Shown: in pieces, positions 17,368-25,565 of the stretch
Position numbering within the stretch: position 1 is the stretch's first letter
Layout: every line of letters begins with the position of its first letter
Position numbers and translations under genes: made by a program
The notes under the pieces: generated by a model
The model's database searches: none
What the model saw: the letters and a program-made list of their open reading frames with translations, nothing else
Told to the model about the DNA's origin: nothing
Assembly (NCBI GenBank): GCA_034506335.1
Contig: JAPDPR010000001.1
Span: 186,001-250,000, forward strand
Length of the DNA: 64,000 nucleotides
Source: a candidate division KSB1 bacterium
Lineage (GTDB): Bacteria; Zhuqueibacterota; Zhuqueibacteria; JANLFK01; Oleimicrobiaceae
Reading direction: 5' to 3'

Positions 17368-17751
17368 TTGTCTTGCACGGCTGAACATAACGTTGCGCCA
17401 AGGGAGAAGGCACCAGCCAGCGACTTCCTGGTCGTCTTTGCCACCGCGGCCACGCATGAGCAGGCAGAAAACATTGCCCAACTCCTGGTTACGGAGCGAC
17501 TGGCTGCCTGTGTGACGGTGGTCCCCGAGGTGAGATCGTGCTATAGGTGGCAAGACCAAATATGCAAAGACCAGGAGAGCCTGCTGATCATCAAGACGCG
17601 CGCGGCTCTTTTTGCGCGTTTGTCGGACAAGATTCGCCAGGTGCACAGCTACGAGGTACCGGAGATTCTTGCCCTGCCGGTGACCGATGGCGCGCCAAGC
17701 TATTTGCAGTGGCTCTTGGACGCAACCAGGAGGGATGACGATCGCGGCTGA
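17368..17751 (+). CDS. cutA: Divalent-cation tolerance protein CutA
   Basis: CutA forms PII-like trimers and is linked to copper and other metal tolerance, though its mechanism is unclear. The core shows ATHEQAENIAQLLVTERLAAC, the signature YRWQDQICKDQESLLIIKT and HSYEVPEILALPV, all typical. The start is uncertain: no ATG lies near the expected N-terminus. TTG 17368 has GGAG 7 nt upstream; TTG 17335 would add 11 residues. The protein is about 15 residues longer than usual at the N-terminus. It overlaps the next gene slightly. Confidence 0.88.
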   Translation: MSCTAEHNVAPREKAPASDFLVVFATAATHEQAENIAQLLVTERLAACVTVVPEVRSCYRWQDQICKDQESLLIIKTRAALFARLSDKIRQVHSYEVPEILALPVTDGAPSYLQWLLDATRRDDDRG

Positions 17752-18508
17752 AGGAGTGCGTGTAGTCATTTTGGGTTCGGGCACCTGCGTCCCACAGTGG
17801 CGGCGTTCCTCGCCGTCGATCGCCCTCTTCTATGGAGAGCAGGCCCTCCTGGTGGATTGCGGCCCAGGTACTCTGCGACGCATGAGCGAGGCCGGCATCG
17901 ACTACCGCAATCTGCACCTGCTGCTGTTGACCCACTTCCATCTTGACCACGTGAGCGACCTGCCAGCCTGGCTCTTTGCGCTGCGCAATACGCACGACTT
18001 GCCCACGGGGTGGACTCTGGAGATTGTGGGCCCTAAGGGCACGCAAGCACTGGTCAACCGCCTGCGGGCGGCGCATGACCCCTGGCTGCAGGACCTTCCC
18101 TTTGGTCTGTCGGTCTCCGAGGTGGGCAGCGAATCTCGCCGTCTGCACGGCTGGAAGGTGACATTCATGCCCGTGCGCCACAGTAGCCTTGCCTTGGGCC
18201 TCCGCCTACAAGCCGGGCCCCACGCTGTCGCCATTTCTGGGGATACCGACTATTGCCCGGCGGTGGTGCAACTCTGCAGGGATGCGGACCTCGCTATCTT
18301 GGAATGTTCGCTCCCAGATGATCAGAAGGTTGATGGTCACCTCACCCCCAGTCTGGCGGGGCGCATCGCACAAGAGGCCGGATGCAAGAAGCTCGTCCTC
18401 GTACACCTCTACCCTCCTTGCGACCAAGTCGACGTGCTGACTCCCTGCGCGCGCCAATTCGCTGGACCCATCACTGTGGCCGAGGACCTCATGACTATTG
18501 GCGTCTGA
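17735..18508 (+). CDS. RNase Z-like metallo-beta-lactamase-fold hydrolase
   Basis: This 257-residue protein has the metal-binding signature LTHFHLDHVSDL, an upstream LLVDCGPGTLRRM, and later SGDTDYC and LVHLYPP. These place it in the ribonuclease Z / phosphodiesterase part of the metallo-beta-lactamase superfamily. It is shorter than typical RNase Z (about 305 residues) and the tRNA-binding exosite arm cannot be seen, so tRNA 3' processing is not claimed. ATG 17735 lies inside the end of cutA; GTG 17756 would be an alternative. It runs 4-11 nt into the TonB gene region. Confidence 0.8.
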   Translation: MTIAAEGVRVVILGSGTCVPQWRRSSPSIALFYGEQALLVDCGPGTLRRMSEAGIDYRNLHLLLLTHFHLDHVSDLPAWLFALRNTHDLPTGWTLEIVGPKGTQALVNRLRAAHDPWLQDLPFGLSVSEVGSESRRLHGWKVTFMPVRHSSLALGLRLQAGPHAVAISGDTDYCPAVVQLCRDADLAILECSLPDDQKVDGHLTPSLAGRIAQEAGCKKLVLVHLYPPCDQVDVLTPCARQFAGPITVAEDLMTIGV

Positions 18509-18512
18509 ACCC

Positions 18513-19445
18513 ATGGCCCCACTAAGCAACAGACTGGGTGTGCGCCATGACTCCTTCTCGGTGGCGTTGCTGGCGTCGCTTATGGCGCATGCCCTCCTGC
18601 TTTCCCTCTGGGGCACAGCACGGGAATTGGGTGTACTCGCCGCACCTAAAAACCTACCCCCGCAGCCAGCTGAGGAGGAGAAGCGTTTACAATTCGAGCT
18701 TGTGGAGACGCCTCCAGACGCACCGCAGGCTCAACCCACCGAGCGCACCAACCTGGTGTCGGACAAGAGCACGCGGGCGAGCGACCTGTACACCGCCAGC
18801 GACAAGCCGAGAGGGGAACCTTATTCGGAGGGCCTCTCTCCTTATCGCGTTTTCGCAGGTGGAGCCACTGGACAGATGGGGGGAGAGGCTGCCTCAGGCG
18901 GACAGAAAGAGGAGTTGTCCGGTGCCCAGGGCCGTCTCCAACGGCCCCAGGAAGCACCGTCGGAGACCACCCCCACCCGGGACCAGGCCGGCGTGGAATT
19001 GCACGAGCGGTTCTCTCCCCAGGTCCTTTCAGGTGCCAGCGGCCGGCGTCCTGGAGTAACAGGATTCGGCAGTGATGACGTCTCCTTCCGCAGCGTGGAC
19101 TTTAGCGCCGAGGAACTTGGCGGCGTCACCTTGAACACCTATGCCTGGGACTTTGCCCCCTACGTGCTCGAGATGAAGCGCAAGATTCGGCAGAACGTCT
19201 ACCCGCCGCCGGCCTTCACGCGCCTTGGCATCATTAGCGGCGAGACCGTGCTCCGCTTCCGGGTGTTGCCCGACGGCCAGATGACAGACCTGGAAGTGCT
19301 CGGCTACACCGGCCACCCGTCGCTCAAAGAAACGAGCGTGATTGCTGTTAAGAACTCGGCGCCGTTCAAGCCGCTGCCCAAAGGTTTCCCGGAGGAGTAT
19401 TTGGAGCTGACATGGACCTTCATCTACTCTGTCACTCGGCCATGA
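18513..19445 (+). CDS. tonB: TonB-like energy transducer
   Basis: A 310-residue protein with one N-terminal membrane helix (about residues 15-38) and a long Pro/Glu/Gly/Ser-rich periplasmic spacer. A C-terminal domain (about 215-310) contains YPPPAFTRLGIISGETVLRFRV-like strands and DGQMTDLEVLGYTGHPSLKE, the TonB/TonB2 pattern. It couples the proton-motive force to outer-membrane receptors with ExbB and ExbD, which follow directly (19468, 20102). ATG 18513 is chosen; TTG 18498 would add five residues. No TonB-dependent receptor lies in the window. Confidence 0.87.
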   Translation: MAPLSNRLGVRHDSFSVALLASLMAHALLLSLWGTARELGVLAAPKNLPPQPAEEEKRLQFELVETPPDAPQAQPTERTNLVSDKSTRASDLYTASDKPRGEPYSEGLSPYRVFAGGATGQMGGEAASGGQKEELSGAQGRLQRPQEAPSETTPTRDQAGVELHERFSPQVLSGASGRRPGVTGFGSDDVSFRSVDFSAEELGGVTLNTYAWDFAPYVLEMKRKIRQNVYPPPAFTRLGIISGETVLRFRVLPDGQMTDLEVLGYTGHPSLKETSVIAVKNSAPFKPLPKGFPEEYLELTWTFIYSVTRP

Positions 19446-19467
19446 GCAACCAGGGGGAAGCAGAACG

Positions 19468-20115
19468 GTGACTGGACCACTCCAAACCCTCGTCAAAGGC
19501 GGCGTGACAATGATCCCTCTGGCGCTCTGCTCTGTGCTGGCACTGGCAGTGGTCATTCAGAAGAGCATTGCGTTGCGGCGCCGGCGCATCTTGGTACCTG
19601 ACATCGTGGCCTGGATCGAACACATGTCCGGGCCCGAAGAGACCGACTTGGGCCTTGAGCTGTGCCGTAAGGTGAAGGGACCATTGGCAGCGCTTGTGGA
19701 GGCTGTGTTGGAAAACCGCCACTTGGACAGGACGGAGGCGAAGGAGCTCATTGAAGACGTGGGGCGACAGCAGGCTAGACTCCTGGAACGTGGACTGGTG
19801 ATTCTAGAGACGGTCGCCGGAGTGGCGCCACTGCTCGGTCTATTCGGCACAGTGATCGGGATGATCAAGGTCTTTGACATCATCTCTCGCATCGGCGTAG
19901 GTCAAGCCAGCGCCCTGTCCGGCGGCATCTCGGAGGCCCTCATCACCACCGCCGTGGGCCTTTCCATTGGCATCCCCGCGCTGGTCTTTTACAACTACTT
20001 TGCCTCCAAGGCCGAGGACCTGGTTCTGGACATGGAAAAGTACTCGACCATGTTGTTGCGCAAGGTGAACAGCTCTCGCGGGCAGGAACCAGGGGAGGCC
20101 CATGCGCTTTCGTGA
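19468..20115 (+). CDS. exbB: ExbB/TolQ/MotA-family proton channel
   Basis: This 215-residue inner-membrane protein has three membrane segments (about 12-32, 108-130, 152-172) and a cytoplasmic helical loop. Family signatures are the Gly-rich VAGVAPLLGLFGTVIGMI and the last-helix ISEALITTAVGLSIGIPALV. It forms the pentameric motor channel with ExbD. GTG 19468 follows GGGGGAAG. Its 3' end overlaps the ExbD gene by 14 nt. TolQ identity cannot be excluded, but the TonB gene just before it favours ExbB. Confidence 0.92.
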   Translation: MTGPLQTLVKGGVTMIPLALCSVLALAVVIQKSIALRRRRILVPDIVAWIEHMSGPEETDLGLELCRKVKGPLAALVEAVLENRHLDRTEAKELIEDVGRQQARLLERGLVILETVAGVAPLLGLFGTVIGMIKVFDIISRIGVGQASALSGGISEALITTAVGLSIGIPALVFYNYFASKAEDLVLDMEKYSTMLLRKVNSSRGQEPGEAHALS

Positions 20116-20527
20116 ACATCCACGCCGAAAAGTGCTCATCAATATCACCTCCCTCATTGATGTGCTCTTTCTCCTGCTCATCTTCTTCATGGTCTCCTCT
20201 ACCTTTCTTGAACAACCAGGCATGAAGCTGGACCTCCCCACCACCAAGTCTTTTGAAGTGGCACAGCAGAAGGAGCTCATCGTTCACATCTCGCCGCGAG
20301 GCGAGCTCTTTTTGGGGGAAGCCCCGATTTCGCTGGACTCTTTGCGCGTACGCCTGGAAGCCGAGATGGCCGCAGACCGGGAGCGCCCTTTGGTGCTCCG
20401 TGCCGACCAGGAGGCCACCCACGGCCGCGTCGTCGAGGTGATGGACATAGCCAAACAGGCAGGGGTCCGGAAGATTGTAATTGCCACCAGAATAGCCCAG
20501 GATACGAGCGAACGAAGTCGGAGATAG
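20102..20527 (+). CDS. exbD: ExbD/TolR-family protein
   Basis: A 141-residue protein with a single membrane helix, INITSLIDVLFLLLIFFMV, containing the essential proton-carrying Asp. A periplasmic domain follows with ERPLVLRADQEATHGRVVEVMD, typical of ExbD/TolR. It completes a TonB-ExbB-ExbD set with overlapping genes. ATG 20102 lies 14 nt inside exbB, with GGGGAGG upstream. A single ExbD is encoded here, unlike some FCB bacteria that carry two or three. Confidence 0.92.
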   Translation: MRFREHPRRKVLINITSLIDVLFLLLIFFMVSSTFLEQPGMKLDLPTTKSFEVAQQKELIVHISPRGELFLGEAPISLDSLRVRLEAEMAADRERPLVLRADQEATHGRVVEVMDIAKQAGVRKIVIATRIAQDTSERSRR

Positions 20528-20542
20528 GCAAGGAGGAAGCAC

Positions 20543-21649
20543 GTGCATCCAGGCCCGCAGCTTGCGCAACGCGTTCGAAGAGTGCATCCGTCCGGCATTC
20601 GCAAGATTTTTGAGATTGCCTGCAGTCAACCAGGGTTGATCAACCTTTCTATCGGTGAGCCAGACTTTGATGTACCATTGCCAGTCAAGAAAGAGGCCAT
20701 TAAATGGATCAACCGAGGGTACAACAAGTACACACCGACGCGCGGTATCCCCGAGCTGCGCGAGAAGGTGCGCAGCGTTCTCTCGGCGCGTGGCGTGGAG
20801 CCGGAGGAGGTGCTCATCACCACCGGCGCCACCGGCGGCCTGCTCCTGGCCATGATGGCCCTTGTGGACGAAGGGGACGAGGTGCTTATCCCTGATCCCT
20901 ACTTTGTCGCCTACTGCAATGTGGTGCGGCTCTTGGGCGCGACGCCCCGCCTGGTTGATACTTATCCGGATTTTCGTCTGCGCGAGAGCGCCTTCACAGC
21001 GCACATCTCCGAGCGTACAAAGGCCATAATCGTCAACACGCCGCACAATCCTACTGGGGTCGTGTACACGCGCGAGGAGTTGGAACTCGTGGCGCGCATA
21101 GCCCGGACACACGGGCTGGCGGTGGTTTCTGATGAGGTCTATGATCGATTTGTGTATGGCGAGACCCGGTTTACCAGCATGGCAGAGGTCCTCCCGGAGG
21201 CCATCGTGGTCAATGGCTTCAGCAAGACCGGAGGAATGACCGGCTGGCGTGTGGGCTACGCTATTGGCCCTGGCCCGGTGATCGAGGCCATGGCGATGTT
21301 CCAGCAGTATTCCTATGTGTGCGCCAACTCTGCGGCGCAAAAGGCTGCCCTGGTGGCCCTGGATGTGGATCTCTCCGAGCACGTCCAGCGTTGTCAGCGA
21401 AAACGTGACCTTGCCTACGAAGAATTGCGAAAACACTTCTGGGTGCAGCGTCCCGACGGGGCCTTCTACATCTTCCCGCAAGCGCCTGACGGCGATGGCG
21501 ATGCCTTTGTCCACCGCGCCATTGAACAAGGAGTGTTGGTTGTCCCTGGCGGCGAGTTCTCCGCCCGTCGCACTCATTTTCGCGTCTCCTTTGCCGTGCC
21601 GGAAGAGGCACTGCGCAAGGCCCTGGCTATTTTTGCCAGAATGACGTGA
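20543..21649 (+). CDS. PLP-dependent class I/II aminotransferase (aspartate aminotransferase-like)
   Basis: The 368-residue enzyme has the fold-type I signatures NLSIGEPDFDVP, the substrate loop ytpTRGIPELR, VNTPHNPTGVVY and DEVYDRF. The PLP lysine lies in NGFSKTGGMTGWRVGY, and the carboxylate-binding Arg in THFRVSF. This is subgroup I-gamma, which includes aspartate, branched-chain and aromatic aminotransferases, so the substrate is not assigned. GTG 20543 follows AAGGAGGAAG. It lies 15 nt after exbD but functional connection is doubtful. Confidence 0.9.
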   Translation: MHPGPQLAQRVRRVHPSGIRKIFEIACSQPGLINLSIGEPDFDVPLPVKKEAIKWINRGYNKYTPTRGIPELREKVRSVLSARGVEPEEVLITTGATGGLLLAMMALVDEGDEVLIPDPYFVAYCNVVRLLGATPRLVDTYPDFRLRESAFTAHISERTKAIIVNTPHNPTGVVYTREELELVARIARTHGLAVVSDEVYDRFVYGETRFTSMAEVLPEAIVVNGFSKTGGMTGWRVGYAIGPGPVIEAMAMFQQYSYVCANSAAQKAALVALDVDLSEHVQRCQRKRDLAYEELRKHFWVQRPDGAFYIFPQAPDGDGDAFVHRAIEQGVLVVPGGEFSARRTHFRVSFAVPEEALRKALAIFARMT

Positions 21650-21713
21650 TGGTGCGAGTGCGCCGACCCCGCTGCCATCGACTGGTGCTTTTCACTAACG
21701 CGAAGAGGAACCT

Positions 21714-22253
21714 ATGCGCACTCCCGTGTTTGTCGGGCGCGGGGTCGTGGGGGCGTGCATAATGGCACTGCCTTGGTGCAACGCTGGCGCCGGCCAAACG
21801 AGGACAGTTTGCTCCTGGCTGGCCTTAGGAGGAGGCCTTAGCAGCCTCGGCTTTACCGCCGCAAGTGCCGCCCTGAGCGTGCAGGTTGACCACCTTTTGG
21901 TTTCAGCGCGTCTGACCGGAAACAACTCTCAGCTCTCTGGCGGTGAGGCGTACGAAGACTACGGGCTCCTGGTGGGTTATGGCTGGCGAGCGAAGCCCGT
22001 GCGAATGGGCCTGGCCGGTGGGGTGGGTATGGTGCACGGTTGGGAATTTCAAGGCCCGTGGCTGGACTTGTTTGGCCATGGCCAGGGTACATGGGTGGAC
22101 AAGGGGACGGCCCTCGGCTTTCCCCTGGAGATCCAGGCGTTTATCCCAATCTGTAGGTTTTTCGGCGTGGGCACCTATTACTTTTGCAACATTAATCCTT
22201 TTAGGTCGTTTAGCGGCGCCACTGTGACACTTGTCTTCGGCAAGTTGTGGTGA
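21714..22253 (+). CDS. Putative exported outer-membrane protein
   Basis: A 179-residue protein with a signal-peptide-like N-terminus (about residues 1-27). Alternating hydrophobic, Gly- and aromatic-rich strands follow, for example LLVGYGWRAKPVRMGLAGGVG, and it ends in ...SGATVTLVFGKLW. The terminal aromatic residue and strand pattern suggest a small beta-barrel. No family was recognised. AGAGGA lies about 5 nt before ATG 21714. It stands alone between the aminotransferase and topoisomerase genes. Confidence 0.65.
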   Translation: MRTPVFVGRGVVGACIMALPWCNAGAGQTRTVCSWLALGGGLSSLGFTAASAALSVQVDHLLVSARLTGNNSQLSGGEAYEDYGLLVGYGWRAKPVRMGLAGGVGMVHGWEFQGPWLDLFGHGQGTWVDKGTALGFPLEIQAFIPICRFFGVGTYYFCNINPFRSFSGATVTLVFGKLW

Positions 22254-22399
22254 CCGGCGCTCAGGCCTGCCCTGGCGCGTCAGTGGATCGGGGATAAGAG
22301 TTCAGTTCGCCCGGCCATACCGAGGCACGGCGGGCACGCGGAGATCGCGGCCGCGTGTCCTAAGCCCCACACGCTTCTTGCTGCCCACACACAAACCGT

Positions 22400-22428
22400 T
22401 TGAAATTTCTCCAAAATCGAGCTATATT
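22400..22428 (+). promoter_or_regulatory. Promoter for the topoisomerase IB gene
   Basis: TTGAAA (22400-22405), 17 nt, TATATT (22423-22428), about 60 nt before the start at 22490. The gene is therefore read from a bacterial-type promoter. Confidence 0.6.
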
Positions 22429-22489
22429 TAGCCCCGATTATGGTTTGGCATCGCACCAAGTTGGCACCTGAGCACCTGCAGGAGGAGCG

Positions 22490-24217
22490 TTGAAGGAATT
22501 GATTCACAATGGGGTGGTTGTTCCTGAACCGCCACCATATCGGGGCCTGAAGCTGAAAATCCGTGGGGTGGAACGCACCCTTGACCCCAAACAAGAGGAG
22601 ATGGCGATAGCCTGGGCCCGGAAGCAGGGTACGCCCTACGTGGAAGATCCGGTTTTCGTGCGCAATTTTCTGGAGGACTTTAGCACGGCGTTGGGCATCG
22701 AGCCTCCTCTGCGGCCCGGCGAGGTGGATTTTGGTCCGGCGGTGAAGATCGTCGAAGAGGAGCGGCAGGCCAAGCTGGCCATGTCCAAAGAGGAACGCAA
22801 GGCCCTGGCAGCCGAGCGGAAAGCCAAACGTGAGGCGCTGAAAGAACGCTACGGCTACGCGGTCATCGATGGTGAGCGAGTGGAGCTTGGCACCTATTTA
22901 GCGGAGCCCAGCTGCATCTTCATGGGTCGGGGAAAACACCCACTGCGCGGCCGGTGGAAAGAGGGACCACAACAGAGCGACATCACCCTTAACTTGAGCC
23001 CCAACGCGCCGCGACCGGAGGGGCACTGGCAGGAAATCGTCTGGGAGCCAGACTCGCTATGGGTGGCCAGGTGGAAAGACAAGCTGTCTGGAAAAATGAA
23101 GTACATCTGGCTCCACGACACTGCCCCGGTCAAACAGGCACGTGAGGCAAGCAAGTTCGACAAAGCGCACGAGCTGGATGCAGAGCTGGAGCGCGTGCGA
23201 CGCCAGATCGCGCAGGACCTCACCAGCCCGGAACCCCGCAGGCGGGAAGTGGCTACCGCTTGCTACCTCATCGATGCCCTGTGCATGCGCGTGGGCGACG
23301 AAAAGGACCCCGACGAGGCCGACACCGTGGGTGCCACCACCTTGCGCCCGGAGCACGTTAAGTTACACCAGGGTGGCGTGGCAGAATTCCGCTTTCTCGG
23401 CAAGGATTCGGTGCTGTGGCATAAGAAGCTGACCCTGCCGCCGGAGGTGGTGGCCAACCTCCAGGAGCTGATCCGCAATGCGCGACCATCTAACAACCGC
23501 AATCGCAAGAAGCACCCCATGCACGAGAAGCCGCAACTGTTCCCCGGCATCAGCAGTCGGCACGTGAACGAGTACCTGTCCAGCATCTTGCCTGGGCTCA
23601 CAGCCAAGGTGTTCCGCACCCACCATGCCACGCGGGCCGTCCGCCAAAGCCTGGAGCACTCCGGGGTCAGCGCCGACGACCCCGAGTACAAGAAATGGCA
23701 GGCGGCAGCGCTGGCCAACCTGGAGGCGGCGATGCTGTGCAATCACACCAAAAAGGCACCTGCCAACTGGAATGAGCGCCGCGAAAAGCTCAAAGAGCGC
23801 CAGCGCAAGGCAGAGGAGCGCGTGGAGAAATGCCAGATGGAGGTGCAGAAGCTGCAGGCTTCGTTGAGCGCTCTCAAGAAGGAAGCACGAGAGAAGACGA
23901 AGGCGGCTCCCGCGACCAAGAAAGCTAACGTGAAGGAGCGCTATGCCAAGGCAGTGGCGCGCACCGAGGCCAAGCTGGCCGCTGCGCAGCGACGGTTAGA
24001 GAACGCGGAGTACGCCTTGGGAGCACTGAAGGCACGGATTACCATCGCCACCAAGAACCGCACCTGGAACTTGGGCACCAGTCTCAAGTCCTACATCGAG
24101 CCTCGCGTTTACTACCACTGGGGAAGACGTGTGGGCTACGATGTGCTGGACAGATACTACCCCAAGACCTTAGCAAGAAAGTTCGCCTGGGTCAGGGAGG
24201 AGGAAGAAGAGGATTAG
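22490..24217 (+). CDS. Eukaryotic/thaumarchaeal-type DNA topoisomerase IB
   Basis: This 575-residue protein relaxes supercoils by nicking one strand through a 3'-phosphotyrosine bond. It has the eukaryotic Topoisom_I_N region (about 1-215), the catalytic core (about 225-420), a coiled-coil linker (about 425-515) and a C-terminal tyrosine domain. All five human TOP1 catalytic positions are present: R267 (MRVGDEK), K305 (FLGKDS), R376 (AKVFRT), H419 (LCNHT) and Y535 (SLKSYIEPR). Usual bacterial type IB enzymes are poxvirus-like, about 350 residues, without this N-terminal domain. The start is TTG 22490, with AGGAG about 5 nt upstream. Codon use and promoter look native. Confidence 0.95.
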   Translation: MKELIHNGVVVPEPPPYRGLKLKIRGVERTLDPKQEEMAIAWARKQGTPYVEDPVFVRNFLEDFSTALGIEPPLRPGEVDFGPAVKIVEEERQAKLAMSKEERKALAAERKAKREALKERYGYAVIDGERVELGTYLAEPSCIFMGRGKHPLRGRWKEGPQQSDITLNLSPNAPRPEGHWQEIVWEPDSLWVARWKDKLSGKMKYIWLHDTAPVKQAREASKFDKAHELDAELERVRRQIAQDLTSPEPRRREVATACYLIDALCMRVGDEKDPDEADTVGATTLRPEHVKLHQGGVAEFRFLGKDSVLWHKKLTLPPEVVANLQELIRNARPSNNRNRKKHPMHEKPQLFPGISSRHVNEYLSSILPGLTAKVFRTHHATRAVRQSLEHSGVSADDPEYKKWQAAALANLEAAMLCNHTKKAPANWNERREKLKERQRKAEERVEKCQMEVQKLQASLSALKKEAREKTKAAPATKKANVKERYAKAVARTEAKLAAAQRRLENAEYALGALKARITIATKNRTWNLGTSLKSYIEPRVYYHWGRRVGYDVLDRYYPKTLARKFAWVREEEEED

Positions 24218-24275
24218 TCCCCCAGGCTGCGCGAGCGCGGCGTGCGTCCCGTGACCTGAGGAAGCGGGCCGGCCC

Positions 24276-25565
24276 CTACTTTGAGTGAACCCTTTTTTCG
24301 GCGTGCGGTGACCGGGCCATAAAGCTGCGGGCCGCCTCCATGAAGATGTCCAGATCACGGTCCAAGTTGTCCTGGATGCCGTCGAAGTACAGCACGCGAA
24401 TGGGGAATCCCCCTAGGTCTCTGGATACGCGAGGGTAGACCGCCTCCGAAACGATGCCGTTCATGCAGCTAAATGGGCTCACGTCCACGACTGCCGCCGC
24501 GCCGTGCTCGTAGTACCAAATCGCCTTTCCCACGTTGAGGACCATCTCCCCTAACGCAGCCTCGGCAGGAAGATAGGGGCGGCTCCGCGCCAGGATCGCC
24601 CTGGTGTGCGGCGGCTCCTGCCGCAGGTGGTACTCATAGGCCAATGGCGCCAGGAGGGCGTGTTCGTCCGCGCGCATGATCGCCTGCCGCAGCCGATTGC
24701 CCATCATGGCCAATGACCACCTTCTCCCCTCCCGCCGCAAGCGCACTCGCTCTTCTTCGTTCGTGTACCACGCCCATTCCGCAACATCGGATATCCACAC
24801 TTCGCCACCGAACTGTTCGATCCGGCGGATGACCTGGTTGTTGCTGAAGTCATTCAGGCGACAAAAGATTTCGCCTACTATGCCTACAAGAGGCCGGGGC
24901 TGGCTCATGTCCTTCGGCACTGCGCGAAGTAGGTCACGTGCTTCCTCCACTGAACCCACCACCAGCCGCCTATGCCCAGCCAGGGGGAGCCCTTGCTGGG
25001 ACAAAGCACTGCACACGGAATCCAGAGCCTGGCGAAAAGCGCGCTCCGTGCTGCCCGGCTCACGCTCGTAGGGTCGGGTCATCAGGAGCAACTTGCGCAG
25101 GGCATCGGAGACCACCACCGCCCACCATGCGGTCCGCACCAGCCGGCGCGCGTGCCTGCCGATGCTCGCGTAGCCGTCTGCACTGGTGGGCGAGAAAAGG
25201 TAGACTTCGCCCCATCCGAGCTCTTGGAGCACCTTGGCGATCAGGTGCCGATACTGACCAAAACGGCAGGGACCGTTGGAGGTAGGCATCATCAGTGCGG
25301 TCTTTTCCGGCACAAAGTCTGGCCGCTCGGCGATCTTCAGGATGTCGCCAAGGGTGACCAGCTCCGGCAGGCACTCGTCGCCCGTGGTGAAGCGGCGGGC
25401 AAGCTCGTAGGTGTGGGCGTCCCCCTCTGGAGTGGGCTCGGCCGCAAAACCCATCGAGCGGAATGCCGCTGCCATGGCACATGCCCCTTCATAGGACATG
25501 CGCGGGATGTACAGGGTACGCCCGGCTAGCGATTTTCCCCTACCGCCTGACATTGCCTCTGCCAC
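24276..25565 (-). CDS. C-terminal portion of the acyl-CoA dehydratase activase-related protein (separate gene)
   Basis: This 429-residue protein corresponds, from memory, to the last third of the roughly 1400-residue activase/DUF2229/2-hydroxyacyl-CoA dehydratase-like proteins of anaerobes. It shows GRTLYIPRMSYEGACAMAAAF, TTGDECLPELVTLGDIL and NGPCRFGQYRHLI, with possible cluster cysteines in ECLP, PCRF and PFSCMNG. Here it is a gene of its own, whose start overlaps the preceding gene by 40 nt in another frame. ATG 25565 opens translation inside that gene. It may work as a complex with the 1025-residue protein. The reaction is unknown. Confidence 0.8.
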   Translation of the reverse strand: MAEAMSGGRGKSLAGRTLYIPRMSYEGACAMAAAFRSMGFAAEPTPEGDAHTYELARRFTTGDECLPELVTLGDILKIAERPDFVPEKTALMMPTSNGPCRFGQYRHLIAKVLQELGWGEVYLFSPTSADGYASIGRHARRLVRTAWWAVVVSDALRKLLLMTRPYEREPGSTERAFRQALDSVCSALSQQGLPLAGHRRLVVGSVEEARDLLRAVPKDMSQPRPLVGIVGEIFCRLNDFSNNQVIRRIEQFGGEVWISDVAEWAWYTNEEERVRLRREGRRWSLAMMGNRLRQAIMRADEHALLAPLAYEYHLRQEPPHTRAILARSRPYLPAEAALGEMVLNVGKAIWYYEHGAAAVVDVSPFSCMNGIVSEAVYPRVSRDLGGFPIRVLYFDGIQDNLDRDLDIFMEAARSFMARSPHAEKRVHSK

